Shown: positions 56,289 through 64,000 of the stretch, in pieces
How positions within the stretch are numbered: the stretch's first letter is position 1
Layout: each line of letters starts with the position of its first letter
Notes under the pieces: model-generated
The model's database searches: none
The model's input: the letters and a program-made list of their open reading frames with translations, nothing else
What the model was told of the DNA's origin: nothing
Position numbers and translations under genes: made by a program
From: Microbacterium esteraromaticum
GTDB taxonomy: Bacteria; Actinomycetota; Actinomycetes; Actinomycetales; Microbacteriaceae
Direction: 5' to 3'
Length of the DNA stretch: 64,000 nucleotides
Assembly: GCF_014084045.1 (NCBI RefSeq)
Contig: NZ_CP043732.1
Location: forward strand, 186,001-250,000

Positions 56289-56933
56289 TCAGGACTGCAG
56301 CGCGTCGGCGATCGGCTGATCACCGGCGTTGAAGCGGACCGTGCGGCCGATAGTCGAGTCGGCACGCAGGGTCTCGGCGATGACCTGCGCGACGTCGGCC
56401 CGCGACACCTCACCCGATTCGGACGCGGCGACATCGATGCGCCCCGTCGCCTCACCGAGAGTGAGGCGACTCGGGCCGAGCACGGTCCAGTCGAGGCCAG
56501 ATGCCCGCAGTCGCTCGTCCGCAGCGGCCTTCGCCTCGGCATAGGCGTGGAACGGGTTGTCAGCCGGGATGCCGTGGTCCGGCGATGCACCGAAGTACGA
56601 CACCATCACGTAACGGCGCACACCGGCGTCGGCTGCCGCGTCCATCGAGCGCACCGCCGCATCGAGGTCGACGGCGCGGGTGCGCGCCGGATCGCCGCCG
56701 CCGGCACCTGCCGACCACACGACGGCGTCGTGCCCAGAGATCAGCGCGGCGGTCGCCGCCCGATCCCGGTGCTCGACGTCGAACACGACCGGCTGCGCAC
56801 CGGCCGCACGCACGTCCTCGGCGTGGTCCGGGTTGCGGATCACCGCGGTGACGTCGTCGCCCCGGGCGGAAAGAAGAGGAGCCAGCAGCAGAGCCACCTT
56901 GCCGTGGCCGCCGAAGATCACGATTCGAGCCAT
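56289..56933 (-). CDS. NAD(P)-binding protein, atypical short-chain dehydrogenase
   Basis: 214 aa Rossmann protein of the atypical SDR (SDR_a5-like) group. The cofactor motif is IVIFGGHGKVALLLAPLL, and it has the group's VMVSYFGASPDHG and YAEAKAAADERLRASGLDWT segments. Probably a reductase or a regulatory NAD(P)-sensor protein. It is convergent with the DUF445 gene, 25 bp apart. Confidence 0.83.
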   Translation of the reverse strand: MARIVIFGGHGKVALLLAPLLSARGDDVTAVIRNPDHAEDVRAAGAQPVVFDVEHRDRAATAALISGHDAVVWSAGAGGGDPARTRAVDLDAAVRSMDAAADAGVRRYVMVSYFGASPDHGIPADNPFHAYAEAKAAADERLRASGLDWTVLGPSRLTLGEATGRIDVAASESGEVSRADVAQVIAETLRADSTIGRTVRFNAGDQPIADALQS

Positions 56934-56979
56934 GCCTCCACGCTACGCCCGTCTCGTGGCGTCTCGCAGCGTGCGCCGG

Positions 56980-57879
56980 TCAGCGCGAGGCGAGACCTGC
57001 GAGCAGCTCGAGCACGCAGAGCGCGGCGAGACGCACGGTGCGGGCGTCATCCGCATCCGCCGTGGCATCCACCTCGGCGATGTCGGCGCTGACCACCTTC
57101 TCATCCGCCGCGATTGCGCGCACCAGCGCGCGCAGCTCCCACGCGGCGAGACCGCCGGGGACGCTCGCCGGGCAGCCGGGTGCGATCGAGCGGTCGACGA
57201 CGTCGACGTCGATGTCGAGATGGATGCTCGTTCCAGTCCCGGCGATGCGCAGAGCCTCGGCCACCACCGCCCGGATGCCCTTCTCGCGCACCTCGTCGAG
57301 GGTGATCACCCGGATGCCCCATTCGGCGGCGCGCTGGGCATAGGCGGCGGAGTTCGCGAAGTCGGCGATGCCGATCTGCACGATGCGGCTCGGGTCGATG
57401 CGCTGACCGTCGGGGGCGTCCTGCACGAGGCGGCGGACCGGCGATCCGTTCGACACGCCGTCACGCAGGTCGAAGTGCGCGTCCAGCGTGATCAGTCCAT
57501 CAGCGCCCGCCCCGCGGGCGACAGGGTAGGTGAGCGAGTTGTCGCCGCCGAGGGCGATGATGAGACGCGTCCGCTCCGACAGCTCGCGCACGCGCTCGAC
57601 TGCCCGCTCGACGCCCTCGTCCCCGTCCGGGTCATGGACGTCGCCCGCGTCGACGATGCGAAGGGCCTCGTTCAGATCGACGACCGGCGGACCCATCAGC
57701 GTCGCGCTGTAGCGCGGCAGCGCGTCGCGGATCGCCGCTGGTGTCGCGTGCGCACCGGTCTGCGACAGCGACGTGCGCCAGGTCGGGATGCCGACGATCA
57801 CCGCATCCGCCCCCTCGCCCGCCGCGGGTGCCGGCCAGGATCCGGCGCGCGGCCAGAGCTCGTCGTGTGAGAGTGCCAT
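56980..57879 (-). CDS. hutG: Formimidoylglutamase, arginase family
   Basis: 299 aa. It converts N-formimidoyl-L-glutamate to glutamate and formamide, the last step of the short histidine pathway. Arginase-family metal motifs are GGDNSLTYP, LDAHFDLR and HLDIDVDVVDR; Asn replaces the His of the usual GGDH in the first. Context decides the name, since it follows hutI by 27 bp as the last gene of hutHUIG. Confidence 0.9.
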   Translation of the reverse strand: MALSHDELWPRAGSWPAPAAGEGADAVIVGIPTWRTSLSQTGAHATPAAIRDALPRYSATLMGPPVVDLNEALRIVDAGDVHDPDGDEGVERAVERVRELSERTRLIIALGGDNSLTYPVARGAGADGLITLDAHFDLRDGVSNGSPVRRLVQDAPDGQRIDPSRIVQIGIADFANSAAYAQRAAEWGIRVITLDEVREKGIRAVVAEALRIAGTGTSIHLDIDVDVVDRSIAPGCPASVPGGLAAWELRALVRAIAADEKVVSADIAEVDATADADDARTVRLAALCVLELLAGLASR

Positions 57880-57906
57880 GTCGTCCTCCTGAATCGTCGC
57901 ACCGCC

Positions 57907-59073
57907 TCAGCGGATCGCGACGCCGTCCTTCCAGACCTTCTTCACCAGCGGGACACCGGGGCGGTAGGCCAGGTGCACCCGGGTCGGCGCGTCGAGCAGC
58001 ACGAGATCGGCCCGTTTGCCCGGCGCGACCATGCCGATGTCGGTGCGCTGCAGCGCCGCCGCTCCCCCGGCCGTCGCGGCCCATACCGCCTCTGCCGGTG
58101 TCATCCCCATGTCGCGCACGGCGACCGCGATGCAGAACGGCATGGAGGATGTGAAGCTCGAGCCGGGGTTCGTGTCGCAGGCGATGGCCACGCTCACGCC
58201 GGCGTCGATGAGGCGACGCGCGTCGGGATAGGGCTGACGGGTCGAGAACTCGACCCCTGGCAGCAGGGTCAGCACCGTGTCGGATGCGGCGAGCGCGGCC
58301 ACGTCGTCATCCGTCAGGTAGGTGCCGTGGTCGACCGAGGCCGCGCCGAGTTCGATCGCCAGCCGCACGCCATCGCCGGGACCGAGCTGGCTGGCGTGCA
58401 CGCGGGGCTTCAGTCCGCGCGAGATGCCGGCCTCGAGCACACGTCGCGACTGCGGCACGCTGAAGGCACCGGTCTCGCAGAACACGTCGATCCACTTGGC
58501 GTGCGGGGCGCAGACATCCAGCATCTCGCCGATCACGAGATCGACGTAGTCGTCGCCGCGGTCGGCGTACTCGGCCGGAACGACGTGCGCTCCGAGGAAG
58601 GTCACCTCTTCGGTCACCTCGGCGGCGAGCCGCACCAGGCGCGCTTCGGTCACGACGTCGAGGCCGTAGCCGCTCTTGATCTCGACCGTCGTGGTGCCCT
58701 GCGCGAGCATCTCGTCGAGGAAGCCGCGCACGCGGGTGCGCAGCTCGTCGTCGCTCGCGCCGCGGGTGGCGGCGACGGTGGAGCGGATGCCGCCTGCGGC
58801 GTACTTCTGCCCTGCCATGCGCGCCTCGAACTCGGCGGCGCGGTCGCCGCCGAACACGATGTGGCTGTGGCTGTCCACGAACCCGGGGATGACGGCGCGG
58901 CCGCCGGCATCCACGACCTCGTCGGCATCAGGGGCCTGCGTAGCCGCACCGACCCAGGAGATCAGCCCGTCCTCGATGAGCACGGCCGCGTCGCGGAGCG
59001 TGCCGAACCGGTCCGCCGGGGAGCCGACGTTGGTCGTCAGCTCCCCGATGTTCGTGATGAGGGTGCTGCTCAC
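57907..59073 (-). CDS. hutI: Imidazolonepropionase
   Basis: 388 aa amidohydrolase. It opens the imidazolone ring to give formimidoylglutamate. The metal-binding HxH is in [18 protein letters not shown], with YASGI-like substrate contacts ([15 protein letters not shown]) and the metal Asp in CDTNPGS. The ATG overlaps the hutU stop by 4 bp. Confidence 0.95.
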   Translation of the reverse strand: MSSTLITNIGELTTNVGSPADRFGTLRDAAVLIEDGLISWVGAATQAPDADEVVDAGGRAVIPGFVDSHSHIVFGGDRAAEFEARMAGQKYAAGGIRSTVAATRGASDDELRTRVRGFLDEMLAQGTTTVEIKSGYGLDVVTEARLVRLAAEVTEEVTFLGAHVVPAEYADRGDDYVDLVIGEMLDVCAPHAKWIDVFCETGAFSVPQSRRVLEAGISRGLKPRVHASQLGPGDGVRLAIELGAASVDHGTYLTDDDVAALAASDTVLTLLPGVEFSTRQPYPDARRLIDAGVSVAIACDTNPGSSFTSSMPFCIAVAVRDMGMTPAEAVWAATAGGAAALQRTDIGMVAPGKRADLVLLDAPTRVHLAYRPGVPLVKKVWKDGVAIR

Positions 59074-60737
59074 AGCATCGGCACCTTGAGTCCGCGCTCG
59101 CGAGCGATGTCGCGAGCGTGCTCGTAACCGGCGTCGACGTGACGCATGACGCCGGTGCCAGGGTCGTTCGTCAGCACGCGCTCGAGCTTCTGCGCCGCGA
59201 GTTCCGACCCGTCGGCGACGGTCACCTGACCCGCGTGGATCGAACGGCCGATGCCGACGCCGCCGCCGTGGTGCAGCGACACCCAGCTCGCACCCGACGC
59301 GGTGTTCAGCAGGGCGTTGAGCAGCGGCCAGTCGGCGATCGCGTCGGAGCCGTCCTTCATGGCCTCGGTCTCGCGGTAGGGCGATGCGACAGAGCCCGAG
59401 TCGAGGTGGTCGCGGCCGATGACGATCGGTGCCGAGAGCTCGCCAGAGGCGACCATCTCGTTGAACCTGAGCCCGGCGAGGTGTCGCTCCTTGTAGCCGA
59501 GCCAGCAGATGCGCGCGGGCAGACCCTCGAAGTGCACCTTCTCACCGGCCTTCTCGAGCCAGCGGTGCAGCGCCTCGTCTTCGGGGAAGAGCTCGGCGAT
59601 CGCGCGATCGGTCTTGTAGATGTCCTCCGGGTCGCCCGAGAGCGCGGCCCAGCGGAAGGGGCCGCGGCCCTCTTCGAACTGCGGACGGATGTACGCGGGG
59701 ACGAAGCCGGGGAACTCGAAGGCGCGGTCGAAGCCGCCCAGCTGGGCCTCGGCGCGGATCGAGTTGCCATAGTCGAAGACGGCGGCGCCTGCGTCCTGGA
59801 ACGCGACCATGGCGGCGACGTGCGCGGCCATCGCCTCGCGCGAGCGGCGGGTGAACTCCTCGGGGTCGCGCTCGGCCTCTGCCCGCCACTCTCCGACCGA
59901 GATGCCGATGGGCAGGTAGGCGAGCGGGTCATGGGCGCTGGTCTGGTCGGTGACGACGTCGATCTCGATCTCGCCGGCCTGCTGGCGGCGGAACAGCTCG
60001 GGGAACACTTCGGCGGCGTTGCCCACGATGCCGACGGAGAGCGCCTCGCCCGCATTCCTGGCTGCGATCGCCCTGGCCACCGCCTCGTCGAGGTCGGTGT
60101 AGTAGACGTCGAGGTAGCCGTGGTCGACGCGGCGCGCGAGCCGGGTCTCGTCCACGTCGACGATGAGGCAGGCCCCCTCGTTCAGGGTGACCGCGAGGGG
60201 CTGCGCACCGCCCATTCCGCCGGCGCCGCCGGTGAGCGAGAGGGTGCCCTTGAGCGACCCCCTGCCCAGCGAGCGGGCGACGGCCGCGAAGGTCTCGTAG
60301 GTGCCCTGAAGGATGCCCTGCGAGCCGATGTAGATCCACGAGCCTGCGGTCATCTGGCCGTACATCATCAGGCCTTCGGCCTCGAGCCTGCGGAACTCGG
60401 GCCAGGTCGCCCAGTCGCCGACGAGGTTGGAGTTCGCGATGAGCACGCGCGGCGCCCACTCGTGGGTGCGGAAGACGCCCACGGGCTTCCCGGACTGCAC
60501 GAGCAGCGTCTCATCGGGCTCGAGCTCGTCGAGCGTGCGCACGATCGCGTCGTACGCCTCCCAGCTGCGCGCCGCGCGGCCGGTTCCCCCGTAGACGACG
60601 AGGTCCTCGGGGTGCTCGGCGACCTCGGGGTCGAGGTTGTTCATCAGCATCCGCTTGGCGGCCTCAGCGCCCCAGCTCTTCGCGGTGCGCTCGTTCCCGC
60701 GCGCGGCGCGGACGGTTCGGGTGGAGGGGTCAGACAT
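59070..60737 (-). CDS. hutU: Urocanate hydratase
   Basis: 555 aa. It hydrates urocanate to imidazolonepropionate using tightly bound NAD as an electrophile. Signatures are [19 protein letters not shown] for NAD binding, [12 protein letters not shown] with the active-site Cys, and [18 protein letters not shown]. It overlaps hutH upstream by 8 bp and hutI downstream. Confidence 0.97.
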   Translation of the reverse strand: MSDPSTRTVRAARGNERTAKSWGAEAAKRMLMNNLDPEVAEHPEDLVVYGGTGRAARSWEAYDAIVRTLDELEPDETLLVQSGKPVGVFRTHEWAPRVLIANSNLVGDWATWPEFRRLEAEGLMMYGQMTAGSWIYIGSQGILQGTYETFAAVARSLGRGSLKGTLSLTGGAGGMGGAQPLAVTLNEGACLIVDVDETRLARRVDHGYLDVYYTDLDEAVARAIAARNAGEALSVGIVGNAAEVFPELFRRQQAGEIEIDVVTDQTSAHDPLAYLPIGISVGEWRAEAERDPEEFTRRSREAMAAHVAAMVAFQDAGAAVFDYGNSIRAEAQLGGFDRAFEFPGFVPAYIRPQFEEGRGPFRWAALSGDPEDIYKTDRAIAELFPEDEALHRWLEKAGEKVHFEGLPARICWLGYKERHLAGLRFNEMVASGELSAPIVIGRDHLDSGSVASPYRETEAMKDGSDAIADWPLLNALLNTASGASWVSLHHGGGVGIGRSIHAGQVTVADGSELAAQKLERVLTNDPGTGVMRHVDAGYEHARDIARERGLKVPML

Positions 60738-62271
60738 TCACGTGCTCCTTCGCAGTGCGGAGGACGGCGCCGGAGCGGACGAGCTCGGTCACGGCCTCCA
60801 TGTCGGGTGAGAGGAAGTGGTCGGGGCCGGGGCCTGCAGCCACGGTGCGGACGAGGTCGCGGACGGCGCCGGTGGAGGGTCCCGCCTCGAGGGGCGCCCG
60901 CAGGTCGAGTGCGCGGGCACCGGTGAGGATCTCGATGGCGAGCACGCGAGTGAGGCCGTCGATGGCACGGCGCAGCTTGCGCGCGCCCGACCAGCCCATC
61001 GAGACATGGTCCTCCTGCATGGCCGACGAGGGGATCGAATCCACCGAGGAGGGCACGGCCAGTCGCTTCAGCTCGGACACGATGCCCGCTGCGGCATACT
61101 GCGCGATCATCAGGCCCGAGTCGACGCCCACCTCGTGGGCGAGGAACGGCGGCAGCCCGTGGCTGCGGGCAGGATCCAGGGCGCGGTCCGTGCGCCGCTC
61201 GGAGACGGAAGCAAGGTCGGCGACCGAGATCGCGAGGAAGTCGAGCACGGCGGCGACGGGCGCGCCGTGGAAGTTCCCGTTCGACTCGATCCGGCCGTCG
61301 CCGGTCACGACCGGATTGTCGACGACGGATGCCAGCTCACGCTCGGCGATGGTCGCCGCGTGCGCCATGGTGTCGCGCGCGGCGCCGTGCACCTGCGGCG
61401 AGCAGCGCAGCGAGTACGCGTCCTGCACGCGGCCGTCCTCCGGTCCCTTGTGGCTGTGCACCATGGGCGAATCGCCGAGGAACGCACGCAGGTTCGCCGC
61501 TGAGATCCCCTGGCCGACCTGCGGTCGCAGCGCCATCAGGTCGGCGGCGAACACGGCGTCGGTGCCGAGCTGCGACTCGATGGACATAGCGGCCGCGAGG
61601 TCGGCGGTCGAGACGAGGCTCTCCAGATCGTGCAGGGCGAGCAGCAGCATCCCGAGCATCCCATCGGTGCCGTTGATGAGGGCCAGGCCCTCCTTCTCGA
61701 CGAGCACGAGCGGATCGATGCCCGCCGCGGCGAGCGCCTCGGCAGCGACGACGAGCTCGCCGTCGGCGTCTCGGACGTCGCCCTCGCCCATCGACGCCAG
61801 AGCGACGTGCGCCAGGGGTGCGAGGTCGCCCGAGCAGCCGAGCGATCCGTACTCGCGGACGACCGGGGTGATACGCGCGTTGAGCATCGCGGCATAGGTG
61901 TCCACGACGACGGGGCGCACACCCGTGTGGCCGGAGGCGAGGGTCTGCAGGCGCAGCAGCTGCAGTGCCCGCACCACCTCGGTCTCGACCTCGGCGCCGG
62001 TGCCGGCGGCGTGCGAGCGGATCAGGCTGAGCTGCAGCTGACGGCGACGATCCGGAGCGATGAAGGTGGTGGCCAGGGCGCCGAATCCGGTCGAGACGCC
62101 GTAGTGCGGGTTCGGATCGGCAGCCATGCCGTCGATGACCGCGCGGGCCGCCAAGACGCGATCGCGAGCCGCTGCGGCGATCTCGACGGGGGCGAAGTGG
62201 CGCGCGACGGCGACGACGTCTGCGGGCGAGAGCGGGCTGTCGCCGACGATCACGGGGGAAGTTTCAGGCAT
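60730..62271 (-). CDS. hutH: Histidine ammonia-lyase
   Basis: 513 aa. It deaminates histidine to urocanate, the first step of the operon. The MIO electrophile normally forms from Ala-Ser-Gly; here the tripeptide is Cys146-Ser147-Gly148 ([12 protein letters not shown]), and the DNA reads TGC clearly. Other conserved parts are [14 protein letters not shown] near residue 55 and [14 protein letters not shown] near 430. The start was set at ATG 62271, divergent from the IclR gene with 51 bp between the starts. Confidence 0.96.
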   Translation of the reverse strand: MPETSPVIVGDSPLSPADVVAVARHFAPVEIAAAARDRVLAARAVIDGMAADPNPHYGVSTGFGALATTFIAPDRRRQLQLSLIRSHAAGTGAEVETEVVRALQLLRLQTLASGHTGVRPVVVDTYAAMLNARITPVVREYGSLGCSGDLAPLAHVALASMGEGDVRDADGELVVAAEALAAAGIDPLVLVEKEGLALINGTDGMLGMLLLALHDLESLVSTADLAAAMSIESQLGTDAVFAADLMALRPQVGQGISAANLRAFLGDSPMVHSHKGPEDGRVQDAYSLRCSPQVHGAARDTMAHAATIAERELASVVDNPVVTGDGRIESNGNFHGAPVAAVLDFLAISVADLASVSERRTDRALDPARSHGLPPFLAHEVGVDSGLMIAQYAAAGIVSELKRLAVPSSVDSIPSSAMQEDHVSMGWSGARKLRRAIDGLTRVLAIEILTGARALDLRAPLEAGPSTGAVRDLVRTVAAGPGPDHFLSPDMEAVTELVRSGAVLRTAKEHVNV

Positions 62272-62322
62272 GACTCGATTCCACACCTTCCGCTGTCATC
62301 GCGGGAGCCCGAGTGACAGACT

Positions 62323-63110
62323 GTGTCTGTGATCCCAGACATTCCGGACGCCCGCGTCGGCCGCCCCCAGGTGCCGGCGGCCGACCAGACGCTGCGCATC
62401 CTGCGCCACCTCGCCCGGCGCCCTGCGCCGATCGCCGCGACCGCGCTGGCCCGCGACCTCGGGATCCCCGATCGACGGTGTATCACCTGCTCTCGACACT
62501 CGAGGATCACGGCTTCGTGGTGCACCTGCCTCAGGAACGACGCTGGGGCCTCGGCACCAGTGCGTTCGAGCTGGCCGGCGGCTACGCAAGGCAGGAGCCG
62601 CTCGCACGGCTCGGTCGACCGATCCTCGCGGCACTCGCCGATCGGATCGGGGAGAGTGCTCACCTCGCGGTGATGAGCGGACGAGACGTGCTGTACATCG
62701 TCGAGGAGCGCGCGGCGCGCCGCCCCGCGCTGGTGACGGATGTCGGGGTCCGTCTGCCTGCCCACCTGACCGCGACGGGGCGGGCGATGCTCGCCGCTCT
62801 TCCCCGCGCGCAGGTGCGAGCGCTCTACCCAGACGCCGCCGCGTTCACCGACCGCACGGGCCGGGGACCTGCGCGCCCGTCCGAGCTGCGCGATGTGCTG
62901 CGAGATGTGCGCCAGGCCGGCGTCGCGGGCGAGGACGGCGAGGTGACGCCGGGATTCCGATCGGTCGCCGCGGCCGTGCACGATCATGCCGGGTGGCCGG
63001 TGGCGGCCGTGGCGGTGACCTGGGAGGGCGAGCGGGAGACGCAGCCTGATGCAGTCGTGCGCGAGGCGGCGCATACGCTGCAGAGTCGCCTAGGCTACGA
63101 CAGGCGCTGA
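62323..63110 (+). pseudogene. IclR-family transcriptional regulator, frameshifted (probable hut regulator)
   Basis: About 262 aa when repaired. The N-terminal helix-turn-helix reads AADQTLRILRHLARRPAPIA and ALARDLGIP in one frame and continues STVYHLLSTLEDHGFVVHLP in the next. One C added to the four-C run at 62466-62469 gives GIPRSTVYHLL, the normal IclR recognition helix. The effector domain (ESAHLAVMSGRDVLYIVEER, ATGRAMLAAL) is complete to 63110. Start GTG 62323 or 62329. Its divergent position next to hutH marks it as the likely regulator of the hut operon. The break is probably a sequencing error. Confidence 0.88.
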
Positions 63111-63163
63111 CTCCGCCTCACACGTTCATACATCGCATGCGTCCACGGGCACGCCTTAACGCA

Positions 63164-63193
63164 AAAGAGCCACCCAACGATGGGTGGCTCTTT
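63164..63193 (-). terminator. rRNA operon terminator
   Basis: Thirteen-bp perfect stem AAAGAGCCACCCA/TGGGTGGCTCTTT with an ACGA loop. Read on the minus strand it ends in a T run just after the 5S gene. It is a classic intrinsic terminator for the rrn operon. Nothing else is seen between it and the iclR stop. Confidence 0.92.
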
Positions 63194-63204
63194 CACAGAA
63201 GAAG

Positions 63205-63322
63205 TCCGGCGGTGTCCTACTCTCCCACAGGGTCCCCCCTGCAGTACCATCGGCGCTGTGAGGCTTAGCTTCCGGGTTCGGAATGTGACCGGGCGTTTCC
63301 CTCACGCTATGGCCGCCGTAAC
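63205..63322 (-). rRNA. rrf: 5S ribosomal RNA
   Basis: About 118 nt. Read on the minus strand it begins GTTACGGCGGCCATAGCG and contains the conserved CCCGGTCACATTCCGAACCC and GGGAGAGTAGGACACCGCC segments. It lies downstream of 23S and before the terminator, the normal rrn order. The ends are within a few bases. Confidence 0.93.
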
Positions 63323-63430
63323 ACTATTGACGTTTCGGCAACATCACTCGCGTGGAGTGTGTTGTTTGGTTCCGACCGTACGTCGAGAACCACAAAGTGG
63401 ACGCGAACCTTCTCGCAGAAGGGTGGTGTT
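63323..63430 (-). other. 23S-5S internal transcribed spacer
   Basis: About 108 bp between the 23S 3' end and 5S. No tRNA gene is visible in it. It probably contributes the processing stem that brings the 23S and 5S ends together. Confidence 0.7.

Positions 63431-64000
<570 letters not shown>

Noticed and set aside
59118..60926. 602-codon + strand open frame opposite hutU
   Set aside because: Antisense shadow of hutU, with no ribosome-binding site and no recognisable domain.
62272..62322. GTCA/TGAC inverted repeat between hutH and iclR as an operator
   Set aside because: Only the outer 4-bp ends match; the inner bases do not form a palindrome.

Overview
The window is high-GC DNA from an actinobacterium, most likely a Microbacteriaceae and probably Microbacterium or a close relative. 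This rests on GC-rich codon use, a class Ib nrdHIEF operon, coenzyme F420 genes, an HrpA helicase, a DUF445 protein, frequent GTG starts, and operons in which the stop and start codons overlap as ATGA or GTGA. No insertion sequence, prophage, CRISPR array or tRNA was seen.

Positions 1-15.6 kb hold the most distinctive region, an F420-linked catabolic cluster. On the + strand are the end of an FCD-type GntR regulator, a 6-phosphogluconolactonase, an F420-dependent luciferase-like (LLM) oxidoreductase and a CofE-type F420 gamma-glutamyl ligase. Facing them is a seven-gene minus-strand operon: tautomerase-like protein, LLM oxidoreductase, 2-hydroxyacid dehydrogenase, ThDP enzyme, second 2-hydroxyacid dehydrogenase, DJ-1/PfpI protein, FAD oxidoreductase. 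A second minus-strand operon encodes a cupin, an aldehyde dehydrogenase and a D-lactate-dehydrogenase-like FAD/Fe-S protein. Divergent from it is fgd, the F420-dependent glucose-6-phosphate dehydrogenase. Two promoter regions carry the same CATG-N3-CATG operator. Together they look like a catabolic pathway that carries its own supply of reduced F420: Fgd makes F420H2, Pgl removes the lactone product, and CofE tailors the cofactor. The substrate cannot be read from the sequence.

Positions 15.7-39.8 kb are mostly housekeeping and accessory genes: an acyltransferase-like membrane protein, hrpA (frameshifted), a quinone-reductase-like protein, metY, a Gfo/Idh/MocA oxidoreductase, a NYN-domain protein, a NagZ/NamZ peptidoglycan-recycling pair, a DUF4166/TIGR01777 pair, an MFS pump with an ArsR-like regulator, a rhodanese, an aldo/keto reductase, pgi, a flavodoxin-fold reductase, a fatty-acid desaturase with an apparent AUC start, and small VOC, flavin-reductase and GNAT genes.

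Positions 39.8-56.9 kb hold the class Ib ribonucleotide reductase operon with its control region, an MFS/hydrolase/acyl-CoA-dehydrogenase-like operon, and an aminotransferase facing a polyamine-type ABC transporter operon (ATPase, frameshifted binding protein, two permeases, amidohydrolase). A CsoR-family regulator with a changed metal site, a DUF445 protein and an NAD(P)-binding protein follow.

Positions 56.9-63.1 kb are a complete histidine-utilisation operon, hutHUIG, with a divergent IclR regulator that is also frameshifted. The window ends in an rRNA operon on the minus strand: terminator, 5S and the 3' part of 23S.

Three genes (hrpA, the ABC binding protein and iclR) are each broken by one missing C/G in a short homopolymer. 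This points to uncorrected sequencing errors rather than three independent pseudogenes.
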